Part shown: positions 26,504-35,423 of the stretch, piece after piece
Layout of the letters: every line of letters starts with the position of its first letter
How positions within the stretch are numbered: position 1 is the stretch's first letter
Origin: Haliscomenobacter sp040401995
GTDB taxonomy: Bacteria > Bacteroidota > Bacteroidia > Chitinophagales > Saprospiraceae
Reading direction: 5' to 3'
NCBI GenBank assembly: GCA_040401995.1
Contig: JBBANM010000014.1
Span: forward strand, 1 to 64,000
Length of the DNA: 64,000 bases
Notes under the pieces: generated by a model
What the model saw: only the letters and a program-made list of their open reading frames with translations
What the model was told of the DNA's origin: nothing
The model's database searches: none
Position numbers and translations under genes: made by a program

Positions 26504-28267
26504 ATGCGCCTCAAAACCAAGATTTCGTTCGGTTTATCGTTTTTGTTTGCCATTTTTTTACTGGTAAGCGGCTTAGGAATTTATTACCTCAACCTACTTT
26601 CCAAAGATGCCGAAGTGGTGCTTCGAGAGAACAACGATAGTATTGAATATGCTAAGGAAATGCTTAAAATTTTGGATGAATACCGCAGCCTCATTGATGG
26701 TGACCGCCGAGATGAGAAACTGCAAACTGAAAAGATGACTGATTTCAGGCAGTACCTTTTACTACAGGAAAAAAACATCACTGAAGTTGGTGAAAAATCG
26801 CTGACGAATCAGCTGCGGGATCAATATGAGCGATTAAAAAATGTTGAAACCAATGTCAAAATCCGGGAAATTTCCTACAAGATTTCTGCACTCAACAACA
26901 CCTTATACAAAATCATGGATCTGAATCGATTAGCGATAACTCGTAAAAATCGATTGGCAAAAGAAACAGCTCAACAGGCTATTTTTCTTACCGCTGTTAT
27001 TACCAGCATCTGTTTTTTATTGGCTTTTAGTTTTGTGTTCAATTTTCCAAGCTATGTGGCCAATCCGATTTTGGAGATGACCGAAAGCATCAAAAAAATT
27101 GCCCATAAAGATTACAATCAACAACTTAGGTTCAACACGGGCGATGAATTTGAAGAACTCGCTGATGCTTTTAATTTAATGACCCAGCAGCTCAATGAAT
27201 ACGAAAACAGTAATTTAGCGCAGATCATTTTTGAAAAACAACGCACCGAAACCATCATCAACAACATGAAAGATCCCCTGATTGGTTTGGACGAAAATAA
27301 CACCATCCTTTTTGTCAACAACGGGGGCATGGAAGTATTGGGGCAAGAAAAAGACAAGCTGGTTGGAAGATATGCGCCTGACGTTGCCCTCAACAACGAT
27401 TTGCTCCGAACCTTATTAACCCAAAATACCGATCTAAAACCCCTGAAAATTTATGCCAACAAAAGAGAAAGTTATTTCAAAAAAGAAGTCTTGGAGATCA
27501 AATCCAATGAGCAATCCATCGGTCAAGTGATCGTGTTACGCGACATTACCGATTTCCAGGAGCGTGATTTGGCAAAAACCAATTTCATCGCCACCATTTC
27601 CCATGAGCTCAAAACACCTATAGCCGCCATAAAAATGAGTTTAAAGCTACTGGAAAATGAAGGCGTTGGAAAACTCAACGAAGAACAACAAAAACTGATC
27701 GGCCAAATAAAAGAAGACAGTCAACGGCTTTTAAAAATTACGGGCGAGTTGTTGGATCTTTCCCAGGTTGAATCTGGAAATCTTCAATTAAAATTAGCAG
27801 CTGTCAATCCTAAGTTGATTGTGGATTATGCCATTCATACCTTACAATTCCAGGCTGAACAAAAAGAGGTCGTTTTAGAAGCAAAAATCGATAGTGATCT
27901 CCCCGATGTTTACGCCGATTTCGAAAAAACCACTTGGGTCTTGATTAATTTATTGTCGAATGCCATCCGCTACAGTCCAGTAGATGCTAAAGTCATCATT
28001 TGCGCTAAAGACTTTGATGATAAGTTGCTCTTTTCGGTAAAAGATCTTGGCAGCGGAATTGCGAAAGCCCATCAGGAAAAGATTTTCGAAAAATTTTATC
28101 AGGCGCCACATGTAGGCTCGAACAATAGTGGTGGCGTAGGACTCGGGCTAGCCATTTCAAAAGAGTTTATCAATGCTCAAGGTGGAAAAATTTGGGTAGA
28201 AAGTGTGGAGAATGAAGGCGCTACTTTTTGGTTTTCTTTGAAAAAAATTGAGCCAAAGTTGGTTTAG
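26504..28267 (+). CDS. Sensor histidine kinase of the kdp locus (HAMP-PAS-HisKA-HATPase)
   Basis: A 587-residue kinase. Two membrane helices (about 7-29 and 163-186) enclose a ~130-residue coiled periplasmic domain, followed by HAMP, a PAS-like domain (about 245-350), the HisKA box ATISHELKTPIAAIKMSLKL with phospho-accepting His, and a HATPase domain with the N box NLLSNAIRY, G1 DLGSGI and G2 GVGLGLAIS. Nine bases separate it from the KdpD-like gene. Together they form a split KdpD whose partner is presumably the NtrC-type regulator at the start of the locus. A foldback element begins four bases after the stop codon. Confidence 0.9.
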   Translation: MRLKTKISFGLSFLFAIFLLVSGLGIYYLNLLSKDAEVVLRENNDSIEYAKEMLKILDEYRSLIDGDRRDEKLQTEKMTDFRQYLLLQEKNITEVGEKSLTNQLRDQYERLKNVETNVKIREISYKISALNNTLYKIMDLNRLAITRKNRLAKETAQQAIFLTAVITSICFLLAFSFVFNFPSYVANPILEMTESIKKIAHKDYNQQLRFNTGDEFEELADAFNLMTQQLNEYENSNLAQIIFEKQRTETIINNMKDPLIGLDENNTILFVNNGGMEVLGQEKDKLVGRYAPDVALNNDLLRTLLTQNTDLKPLKIYANKRESYFKKEVLEIKSNEQSIGQVIVLRDITDFQERDLAKTNFIATISHELKTPIAAIKMSLKLLENEGVGKLNEEQQKLIGQIKEDSQRLLKITGELLDLSQVESGNLQLKLAAVNPKLIVDYAIHTLQFQAEQKEVVLEAKIDSDLPDVYADFEKTTWVLINLLSNAIRYSPVDAKVIICAKDFDDKLLFSVKDLGSGIAKAHQEKIFEKFYQAPHVGSNNSGGVGLGLAISKEFINAQGGKIWVESVENEGATFWFSLKKIEPKLV

Positions 28268-28270
28268 TCT

Positions 28271-28432
28271 TTAGGAACGGTTAAACAATAAGTACTCTCT
28301 CTTGCCTTGCTCTTTCACCGCCACTCTTCCTATCTTTTTCGTTACAATGCCCCAGATTGCGCTTCAAAAGATAGTTGATTGGCAGCAAAATAGCGGCGGC
28401 TATAATGGCACTTTATTATTGACCCGTTCCTG
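28271..28432 (+). mobile_element. 163-bp foldback (MITE-like) element, copy B
   Basis: Starts TTAGGAACGGTTAAACAATA and ends in the inverted form GACCCGTTCCTGA; the interior matches copies A and C at most positions (for example CACCGCCACTCTTCCTATC). It sits directly after the kinase gene. The rest of the 28268-28621 gap holds only AT-rich sequence before the next start codon. Confidence 0.8.
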
Positions 28433-28621
28433 AAAACCAGCTTTCTGAAAAAGAAGTAGTCGTATTCTATTTTGCGATAAGAGCTTTTGAATGGCAAAAA
28501 CTTTTGTCAGGGCTGAAGCAAATTAAAAATAATTTAAACACAAAAAATTTAATCTTTAATTAACACAAACAATTTTTTTATTCCTTAACTTGTAGTCATT
28601 ATTCATCTTAAATCCAAAAAA

Positions 28622-28978
28622 ATGACTACTGCCGAAATCGCCAACCGTTTGGTTGAATTGTGCTCAAGCAACCAAAACCGCCAAGCTTACGAAGAGCTTT
28701 TTGCTCCAGACGCTGTCAGTGTTGATTCCATTGCTCACACTCAAGGGCGCACTACTGAAGGTCTTACAAATCTTTTGGCCAACAATGATCATTTCCAGAG
28801 TGGAATTGAAGCTGTTCACGGCGGCCATGTTTCTCCACCGCTGGTTGCTGGAAATTTCTTTACCGTTGCGATGGGGCTTGACGTTACCATGAAAGATGGC
28901 AATCGCATGAACATGGAAGAAGTGGTCGTTTACGAAGTGAAGGATGGCAAAATTGTAAAAGAGCAGTTTTTCTACTAG
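28622..28978 (+). CDS. SnoaL-like domain protein
   Basis: A 118-residue cystatin-like alpha+beta protein of the SnoaL/NTF2-like superfamily: an N-terminal helix (ANRLVELCSSNQNRQAYEEL), the FAPDAVSVD strand start, and a C-terminal sheet ending in YEVKDGKIVKEQFFY. Such proteins form dimers around a small hydrophobic pocket and may be isomerases, cyclases or ligand binders; nothing here fixes which. It stands alone between two repeat clusters. Confidence 0.75.
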   Translation: MTTAEIANRLVELCSSNQNRQAYEELFAPDAVSVDSIAHTQGRTTEGLTNLLANNDHFQSGIEAVHGGHVSPPLVAGNFFTVAMGLDVTMKDGNRMNMEEVVVYEVKDGKIVKEQFFY

Positions 28979-28994
28979 GATTGTAGGATCGACA

Positions 28995-29008
28995 TTTAGG
29001 AACGGGTG
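28995..29008 (+). repeat. Tip remnant of the 163-bp foldback
   Basis: TTTAGGAACGGGTG is one end of the foldback family without the rest. It directly precedes the REP cluster. Confidence 0.5.
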
Positions 29009-29022
29009 CAAGGGGTTTCCGT

Positions 29023-29254
29023 TATAATCCTGTCACCCCTTCGGGGTTGAAATTCATCTACACGCCATTTTCTATAATCATGTCACCCCTTCGGGGTTTA
29101 AAACTGTGGTAAATTTAGACCTAATCGGCTCAGCCTTCAGGTGCGGAGCATGATATTTAGGAAAAAAGCACCCAAAATAACCCCGAAGGGGTGACATGAT
29201 TATAGATTTTAGGATTTTCCACCATGCCAACCCCGAAGGGGTGACATGATTATA
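29023..29254. repeat. REP cluster: four palindromic units in inverted pairs
   Basis: Four near-identical units with core GTCACCCCTTCGGGGTT and flank TATAATCATG (TATAATCCTG in the first): 29023-29048 and 29073-29098 in one orientation, 29179-29204 and 29229-29254 in the other. Each contains the hairpin CCCCTTCGGGG. Two direct followed by two inverted copies beside a REP-type transposase gene is the layout expected of a REP/RAYT system. A duplicate fragment ACATGATTATA follows unit four. Confidence 0.9.
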
Positions 29255-29263
29255 ATAACATGA

Positions 29264-29728
29264 TTATAAATCAATCCAATCAAAAAGGTATTTTTCTTCG
29301 AAGGGAACCTCAAACTTATCTAAAAAATCCAAATATTCTTCCCTGAAGGTTTTTTTGGCATGATGCTCCTCCTGATTGAGTATATAGTTGTAAACTTGAT
29401 CTATTTGAGAGTGGGAATACGAAAAAGCACCATAACCCTCCTGCCAAGAGAATTTCCCTTTGACCAAATTACGATCATTGATAAAATTGCTAGAATTGTT
29501 TTTGACATCCCTTATCAAATCCGAAATACTAGAGGATGGCCGCAATCCAATGAATAAATGAACATGATCTTCAACCCCGTTGACAATAATCGGTTTATGA
29601 TTTTTTGCTTTGATGATACCTGATATGTATTTAAAAACCTCATTTCTCCAAGGTTTTTGCAACACGCATTCCCTTCCTTTAACCGAAAACACAACTTGGA
29701 TGTATACCTGTGAAAAAGTACCTGCCAT
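29264..29728 (-). CDS. REP-associated tyrosine transposase (IS200/IS605-like, Y1 HUH)
   Basis: A 154-residue Y1 transposase, the single-domain HUH nuclease that nicks and joins single-stranded DNA at hairpins. The HUH motif is His55-Val-His57 (EDHVHLFIG). The nucleophile is probably Tyr115 in QVYNYILNQ, after GYGAFSYSHS. Length matches TnpA/RAYT proteins and no reading-frame break is seen. It is flanked on its 3' side by four REP units, its likely substrates. It starts four bases after the XRE-cupin gene ends, so it may be carried on that transcript. Confidence 0.9.
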   Translation of the reverse strand: MAGTFSQVYIQVVFSVKGRECVLQKPWRNEVFKYISGIIKAKNHKPIIVNGVEDHVHLFIGLRPSSSISDLIRDVKNNSSNFINDRNLVKGKFSWQEGYGAFSYSHSQIDQVYNYILNQEEHHAKKTFREEYLDFLDKFEVPFEEKYLFDWIDL

Positions 29729-29732
29729 CTGT

Positions 29733-30314
29733 CTACCGCTGTTTTCTCAACAAATAAACTTTGAACAACACTGCAATCTCTTGCGTCGTATTATGCAAAG
29801 AATGCGGAATACTTCCGTCAAAATACAGCGTATCTCCAGTTGACAAGTTTAATTTTTCCGATCCCAGCCCATATTGAATTTTCCCGCTAATTACGTGTAG
29901 CAACTCCATGCTGTCATTCGTAAGCGGTTTGCGATAAGTTTGAGGCGGTATAGAAACAATGCAAGTTTGCAACGTAACATCACCAATAGCAGAATTCAAT
30001 AGGTTTTCATAAAGTACCCCTACGGAATCTTCACGCTCTTCTATCTCTCCGCTGCCACTAGGGATATAAAAATAATCCGTTTCGGGGCGATTGTCTACTT
30101 GCTCCACCAAATCCGCCAAGGTGACGCCCAAGGACAAAGAAATTTTATGCAAAACCGGTAAGGAAGGCAAGGTGCGGAAGTTTTCAATTCGGGATAACAA
30201 TCCAGCAGTGATTTCGCTTTTTTCGGCGACTTCCTGAAGATTCATCCCGCGCTCCTTCCGGATCTGGCGAATTTTTTTTCCAACTTTTCCTAATTCAACA
30301 CTTCTCATCATCAT
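29733..30314 (-). CDS. XRE-family regulator with C-terminal cupin
   Basis: A 193-residue DNA-binding regulator. Residues about 10-65 form a Cro/C1-type helix-turn-helix (IRQIRKERGMNLQEVAEKSE, then LLSRIENFRTLPS); residues about 110-190 form a cupin barrel (MELLHVISGKIQYGLG, then GDTLYFDGSIPHSLHN). This arrangement is common in regulators that sense small metabolites. The ligand and targets are not evident. Three Met codons stand at the start; the first is used here. Confidence 0.88.
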   Translation of the reverse strand: MMMRSVELGKVGKKIRQIRKERGMNLQEVAEKSEITAGLLSRIENFRTLPSLPVLHKISLSLGVTLADLVEQVDNRPETDYFYIPSGSGEIEEREDSVGVLYENLLNSAIGDVTLQTCIVSIPPQTYRKPLTNDSMELLHVISGKIQYGLGSEKLNLSTGDTLYFDGSIPHSLHNTTQEIAVLFKVYLLRKQR

Positions 30315-30340
30315 GATTTGACATCAGGTTACCCAAGGCC

Positions 30341-32431
30341 TCAATCCGAAAACCGCCACTGGAATCCAAATCGAAACCCTGAAGACGGAGGTAATGGGTA
30401 ATAAGCAGTTTGTGCAAAATATTGCTTGGGAATAAATAGCCTTCCCATGTTTTCGAATTTAAAAAAAGCGCGAAACTTAGTAATCCGAAAACTGGCAAAA
30501 AGATCCACCCCGGGATACAAGTTTACAATTCTTTGGTCATTGAGCCTAAATTGCCCCGTCAACGGAAAATAAGTATTGGCATAGTACCCCGTTTGGTAGC
30601 GCAAATCTACACCCACCCAAGTTTCCAACACTTTGAAAAGTTTTCCAGCAAAGTATAAGCTGTGCTTTCCAAAAATCTGCGGAACCCGCAACACGCTCTG
30701 CGAACTCGTTTGAAAAGCAGCTTGATTATCTAGATGCAGTTTCCAAACGACGAAGTCTTTACGCACAAAAGCTTGCAAAACACTTACTGGTACGCCCGAC
30801 TGCCGGAATACCGAACTGGTGTCGGCGTAAATATAGTTATTCAATAAGGTAATACCAGCGCCAACCTCTACCAAAAACCTAGGAATTTCAATACTCCCTC
30901 GAAAACTGGTTTCCAAGGTTTTGCGAAAGTTATTCTTCCATACCGACTGCTGGCTCACCAAAAACTCCTTCTGAAGCAAAGTAGGGCTGTACAGTTGGTT
31001 CAACCCGGTGGCGTGCAAAAAAGCAAATTTCCCGATGGCCACTTGAAGATCACCAGTAAGCTGATAATCGCCGATGTTGCCTAATATGGCCAATTGAGCC
31101 CCAGTCCGCAACTGCAAACCTTGACTTGGGGTAATATTAAGTTTCCCCGTCAAAAACAATTCATTCAGAATAGAATCTTTAGGCTCTTGATTGATGCTAT
31201 GAATGGCATGGGTGATCCCCAACTCCAATCTGCTTTTTTCCTTGCCTACCAGCTCTTGGGAATTGCTTTTACCCCGAAACGTAATGAGTCGAAAGGAGTT
31301 CTCGATTTTTTGATGCTGAATAAAATTTCGAACCCCGCGTATATCCTTTAAAAAATTACCATAATATCGCAAAGTATAAGGCTCCGAAGTGGAACTATAC
31401 GTATCAGAATAGCGATAAAAATTGTTCTGCAACGAGATGCTATGGGCTATTTGAAAGATTTGCCGGTTTTTTCGACTCGTATCAATGCCCAAAGAATCTA
31501 CCTTCCCAAATTGTAGATACTGCGTGTACAATAACTCCTGATGCTGATGCCTAGTGCGCGCGCCACTGAGATATACATCCGCTTGACTGGCTGCAGAAAA
31601 TTGATCTGTCGGAATCGTATCTCTCACCAAGCCCCCATTGTCGAAGGAATTGATGCGGTTATTCACAAATGTCAAAAAACTAGTGTAGTGCCCGCGTTTA
31701 CTTTTGAACCAAAATCCAATGCTAAAAGAAGTATTCCGAGCCCGTTGATCGGGAAAAAGCGTCAAGGCGCCATTCATGTTGATGCGCCGATAATCCAAAG
31801 ACACGTTCAAACCCCGACCAAAGTTCCGACTAAACTGAACGGCAACACCGCTGTTGTTCTGTTCGCCGGCCTGAAAAAAACCAACATTAAGAAATGGTTT
31901 ATTTACCTCATAATAAGGCATTTGACTGGCTGGCGAATAATACAAATTGTACTGATTCAAACCCACGCTGAACCCCCTTCTCAAGGTAGGTTCATAGACA
32001 ATGGGCTCTGCCGCCGAACCAGCAATACCCAAACTCCGGTAATCCCAAGTGCGACTACGTGCGGGGTCAAATTGATGAAAAAAACGATTCAGCACCGTAT
32101 CCTTACTCGGATAAGACCGAAATGGATCGGCAGCATATCGGTAATTGACTTTAAAGGTGTCTATGAGTTGATCTCGCTGCGACGAATCGATCTGAAATTG
32201 GCTGCCGCCATTACGTGAGCCGGAGCCAAACCCCGATCCAGGAAATTGTGCAAAAACCAATTGAGCCCAGCCAAAAAAAAGCACAGATAATATAACCTTT
32301 AGTTTGACGCAAAAAATTACTTCCCGATTTTTTGAGCGGCTTTTGAATAGGAAGCTCACTTGAAATGAACCGTTCGGCTTCCTATTCAAAAGCCAAAATC
32401 GGGAAGTTAATTTTTCTGCGTTGCTTAGCAT
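30341..32431 (-). CDS. Putative porin (Porin_10-like) with uncertain start
   Basis: A large outer-membrane beta-barrel protein of the 'putative porin' type seen in Bacteroidota. The hydrophobic signal peptide (KLKVILSVLFFGWAQLVFA) begins only about 42 residues after the ATG at 32431, preceded by a basic stretch, so the annotated start is doubtful. No ATG, GTG or TTG lies closer in a sensible place; an ATT five residues before that segment is the nearest candidate. The DNA of this N-terminal extension is occupied by a 112-bp imperfect inverted repeat. Strands with aromatic girdles fill the rest, ending in GFRFGFQWRFSD. Confidence 0.75.
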   Translation of the reverse strand: MLSNAEKLTSRFWLLNRKPNGSFQVSFLFKSRSKNREVIFCVKLKVILSVLFFGWAQLVFAQFPGSGFGSGSRNGGSQFQIDSSQRDQLIDTFKVNYRYAADPFRSYPSKDTVLNRFFHQFDPARSRTWDYRSLGIAGSAAEPIVYEPTLRRGFSVGLNQYNLYYSPASQMPYYEVNKPFLNVGFFQAGEQNNSGVAVQFSRNFGRGLNVSLDYRRINMNGALTLFPDQRARNTSFSIGFWFKSKRGHYTSFLTFVNNRINSFDNGGLVRDTIPTDQFSAASQADVYLSGARTRHQHQELLYTQYLQFGKVDSLGIDTSRKNRQIFQIAHSISLQNNFYRYSDTYSSTSEPYTLRYYGNFLKDIRGVRNFIQHQKIENSFRLITFRGKSNSQELVGKEKSRLELGITHAIHSINQEPKDSILNELFLTGKLNITPSQGLQLRTGAQLAILGNIGDYQLTGDLQVAIGKFAFLHATGLNQLYSPTLLQKEFLVSQQSVWKNNFRKTLETSFRGSIEIPRFLVEVGAGITLLNNYIYADTSSVFRQSGVPVSVLQAFVRKDFVVWKLHLDNQAAFQTSSQSVLRVPQIFGKHSLYFAGKLFKVLETWVGVDLRYQTGYYANTYFPLTGQFRLNDQRIVNLYPGVDLFASFRITKFRAFFKFENMGRLFIPKQYFAQTAYYPLPPSSGFRFGFQWRFSD
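32309..32420. repeat. Imperfect inverted repeat over the porin 5' region
   Basis: Left arm 32309-32355 and right arm 32378-32420 share ACTTCCCGATTTT and GGCTTTTGAATAGGAAG as reverse complements, the left arm having a six-base insertion. A transcript would fold into a stem of over 35 pairs with a ~22-base loop right at the translation start of the porin gene. Confidence 0.7.
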
Positions 32432-32452
32432 CGGATGATCTTAGAACAGTTT

Positions 32453-33256
32453 TTAGAGATTTAAAACTGCCGGACTCATGCCCATGTTCGAGAAACCGCC
32501 ATCATGGTAAAGGTTCTGCATGGTCACCATCCGTGTAAAATCTGAAAACATCAGTACACAGTAATCAGCACAAGCATCGGCTGATGCATTGCCCAAGGGT
32601 GACATTTTATCGGCATATTCAAAAAATTCATCAAATCCTTTTACACCAGAACCTGCAGTAGTGCGGGTTGGAGATTGAGATATAGTATTGACTCTCACAT
32701 TATTACGCTCACCAAAATGATAACCAAAGCTGCGAGCAAATGACTCCAATAATGCCTTGGATTCTGCCATCTCGCTATAATCTGGGAATGTGCGTTGGGC
32801 GGCAATGTAAGTCAATCCTAAAATTGAACCCCAATCGTTCATTCCATCCAATTTCCAGAGGGTTTGCATCATTTTGTGGAAAGAAATGGCCGATACATCA
32901 AAGGTTTTGGCCATCCACTCGTAGTTCAAATCGGTATATTCCTTTTTTTTGCGCACGTTTACCGACATTCCAATTGAATGCAGTACAAAATCGAGTTTAC
33001 CACCCAACACATCCATCGACTTAGCAAACAAGTTTTCTAGGTCGTTCATATCTGTTGCATCAGCAGGAATGATTTCCGCGCCCGTTTGATCAGACAGTTT
33101 TTGGATCTCTCCGAATCGCATTGCTACCGGGGCGTTGGTCAAGGTGATCTTTGCACCTTCAGCTACACAGCGCTCGGCAATTTTCCAAGCAATTGAATTT
33201 TCATCAAGCGCTCCAGAGATGACGCCACGTTTACCAAGAAGTAAGTTATTGGCCAT
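32453..33256 (-). CDS. fabI: Enoyl-[acyl-carrier-protein] reductase (NADH)
   Basis: A 267-residue short-chain dehydrogenase-fold enzyme that reduces enoyl-ACP, the last step of each round of fatty-acid elongation. Visible: nucleotide-binding GKRGVISGALDENSIAWKIA, LDFVLHSIGMS, and the catalytic Tyr-x6-Lys in DYSEMAESKALLE. The substrate-loop region TRTTAGSGVKGFDEF also fits FabI. ATG 33256 gives a start right before the conserved region; the frame's extension to 33325 is not needed. It ends 21 bases upstream of the porin ATG. Confidence 0.93.
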   Translation of the reverse strand: MANNLLLGKRGVISGALDENSIAWKIAERCVAEGAKITLTNAPVAMRFGEIQKLSDQTGAEIIPADATDMNDLENLFAKSMDVLGGKLDFVLHSIGMSVNVRKKKEYTDLNYEWMAKTFDVSAISFHKMMQTLWKLDGMNDWGSILGLTYIAAQRTFPDYSEMAESKALLESFARSFGYHFGERNNVRVNTISQSPTRTTAGSGVKGFDEFFEYADKMSPLGNASADACADYCVLMFSDFTRMVTMQNLYHDGGFSNMGMSPAVLNL

Positions 33257-33381
33257 TGTTAATGGATTTTTTTCGTTGTTTGGACTGTTTGCGATTACCG
33301 AAAACTTGCGATCAAACCCGTTCATCGCAAATAATCTTCTGTTTCGATTGGCAAAAGTAATAAAAAGCTGTGGGTTGAACC

Positions 33382-33417
33382 CTTAGGAATGGTTAAACAA
33401 TAAAGTACCACTTTTTC
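33382..33417 (+). repeat. Half-copy of the 163-bp foldback
   Basis: TTAGGAATGGTTAAACAATA followed by AAGTACCAC matches the left end of copy C and then stops. No gene is seen in 33257-33534. Confidence 0.6.
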
Positions 33418-33534
33418 ATTATTCAGGTGGAAGTTAGATTTCATCCGTGTGGTAGCTTAAGCTCAAGTACTGGAAGTTTAGATTTTTCCAACCGTTTTCC
33501 TCACATCATTTCCCAATTCATGATTAAAAAAAGT

Positions 33535-35193
33535 TTACTTCATGGCCAGCAATTCCCGAGCATTTTCCAATGCTGAATCGCTGGGCGGATTTTGGCTCAG
33601 CATGGTGGCAATGGCCCTTACGCGCTCATCAGCATTCAGTAAGCGGACATTGGTCAGCGTCCGTTCTTCCGTCTCTTTTTTGTAAACAAAGTAGTGGCGA
33701 TCTGCTTTGGAGGCAACCTGAGGCGAGTGGGTGATGGTAACCACCTGGTGCTCGTTCGATAACTTGCGTAAGATTGTTCCCATTTTCAAGGCAACATCGC
33801 CAGAAATACCACTGTCTATTTCGTCAAAAATCAAGGTTGGCAACGGAATAGCGCTCGCTACCAACGACTTGGTTACCAGAGCCAAACGTGAAAGTTCACC
33901 ACCAGAAGCTACGTCTTTGATCGTTTGTAAGCGCCCGCCCTTATTGGCTGAAAAAAGAAAATTTATTTCATCTCTCCCGGTAATGTCCAGCTCGGGCAAA
34001 GTGCGGCATTGAATCTGAATTTGCGCATTAGGCATCGCCAGTTGTCCCAGCATTTCCACGATTTTTTCTTCAAAAGTTGGAATAACCGCCCGGCGTCGTT
34101 CGCTTAGATCTTCCGCCATTTGGCGCAAAGAAGTGTCTTGTTCGGCAATTTCTTGCTCCAATCGTGCCATTTCATTGCTCAAGTCGCCATATCCGCCCAA
34201 AGTTTTTTCCAATGTTGCCTGAACCTCCAGCAGCTCTTTTATGGTGGCTACGGTATGTTTTTTTTGCAAACGATAGATCAAATCCAAACGCAACTGTACC
34301 TCGCTGATTCTTTCGGGATCAAATTCAGTTTGATCGGCAACTTTTTCAAAATCATTACCCAATTCACGGATTTCCAAAAGAATACTGGAAAACCGTTCAT
34401 AAAAACTGCCTAGCGTTGAATCATACTTGCTCACTTGGTTCAAGGCTACATTTAAATCGTGCAATTGAGTGGCGATGGAATGTTCGCTTTCGGTAAGCAG
34501 TTGAAATCCGCCGCCTAGTACCCGTTTGATGTCTTCGGCATGCGTTAAACGCGAAAGTTCTTCTTCCAGTTTTTCCTGCTCACCAGCGTTAAGACTAGCT
34601 TTGCTGAGTTCTTCCAACTGGAATTGGATAAAGTCTATTTCTTTGGCCGATTGCTCGCTGCGCTGTCGAAGGGCGCTCAATTCCCGGCGATTAGCTTGAA
34701 AGCTGCGAAAAATAGTTTTATAAGTATTCAGTTGGCTCTTATTACCTGCCAGCGCATCGATCATTTTGAGCTGAAAAGACAAGCTATGGATGTCGAGAGT
34801 ATCAAATTGTTGATGCAAATCCACCAGTTCTTGACACAATTCCTGCATCTGCTTCAGATTTACAGGTGTGTCATTGATGAAGGCACGCGATTTACCACTG
34901 GGTGTCAGTTCTCTGCGCAGCACTACTTCATCTTCATAATCCATATCGTTATCCTCAAAAAATTCACGGACGTAATAGTTGCGTACATCGAAATGCGCTT
35001 CGATGACGCATTTTTCATTTTCGTTGTACAAAGATTTGGTATCTGCCCGATTGCCCATGATCAGCCCCAAGGCGCCCAATAAAATGGACTTACCGGCGCC
35101 CGTTTCACCCGTAATGATGGTCAAACCATTGGCAAAATCCATGTCCAAAGCCTCAATAATCGCATAATTCCGAATGTGCAAACTCTTCATCAT
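33535..35193 (-). CDS. recN: DNA repair protein RecN
   Basis: A 552-residue SMC-like ATPase acting in recombinational repair of double-strand breaks. The N-terminal ATP-binding half has IRNYAIIEALDMDF and Walker A ITGETGAGKSILLGALGL. A long central coiled coil follows, with the C-terminal half carrying the signature LSRLALVTKSL (preceded by ASGGE) and Walker B TLIFDEIDSGISG. Length and order are typical. A second Met codon directly follows the first. It is a single gene. Confidence 0.96.
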   Translation of the reverse strand: MMKSLHIRNYAIIEALDMDFANGLTIITGETGAGKSILLGALGLIMGNRADTKSLYNENEKCVIEAHFDVRNYYVREFFEDNDMDYEDEVVLRRELTPSGKSRAFINDTPVNLKQMQELCQELVDLHQQFDTLDIHSLSFQLKMIDALAGNKSQLNTYKTIFRSFQANRRELSALRQRSEQSAKEIDFIQFQLEELSKASLNAGEQEKLEEELSRLTHAEDIKRVLGGGFQLLTESEHSIATQLHDLNVALNQVSKYDSTLGSFYERFSSILLEIRELGNDFEKVADQTEFDPERISEVQLRLDLIYRLQKKHTVATIKELLEVQATLEKTLGGYGDLSNEMARLEQEIAEQDTSLRQMAEDLSERRRAVIPTFEEKIVEMLGQLAMPNAQIQIQCRTLPELDITGRDEINFLFSANKGGRLQTIKDVASGGELSRLALVTKSLVASAIPLPTLIFDEIDSGISGDVALKMGTILRKLSNEHQVVTITHSPQVASKADRHYFVYKKETEERTLTNVRLLNADERVRAIATMLSQNPPSDSALENARELLAMK

Positions 35194-35423
35194 AAGCCTA
35201 AGTGTAATAAGTGGCGTAAAAATAACGGTTTTGAACTCAACAAAAGCTTCGATTTTTAGTCTATTCTAAAAATTCTCCAATGAGTTCATCTGATTTTTTT
35301 AAAAGCATTATTTTTACCCTGTAAAAGTTGGAATTTAAGTTATGCTGGACTGCTTGCACAACATTCCCTTTGATTTTTCATTCAAAGATAAGAAAACCTT
35401 AAAAAACGAAAATTCACTTTCTC

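Noticed and set aside
29023..29254. CRISPR-like array
   Set aside because: Only four units, two in each orientation, with irregular spacing and palindromic cores; no cas genes. They are REP elements.
31541..32218. 225-codon plus-strand frame opposite the porin
   Set aside because: Shadow of the porin codons; no start context, domain or natural composition.
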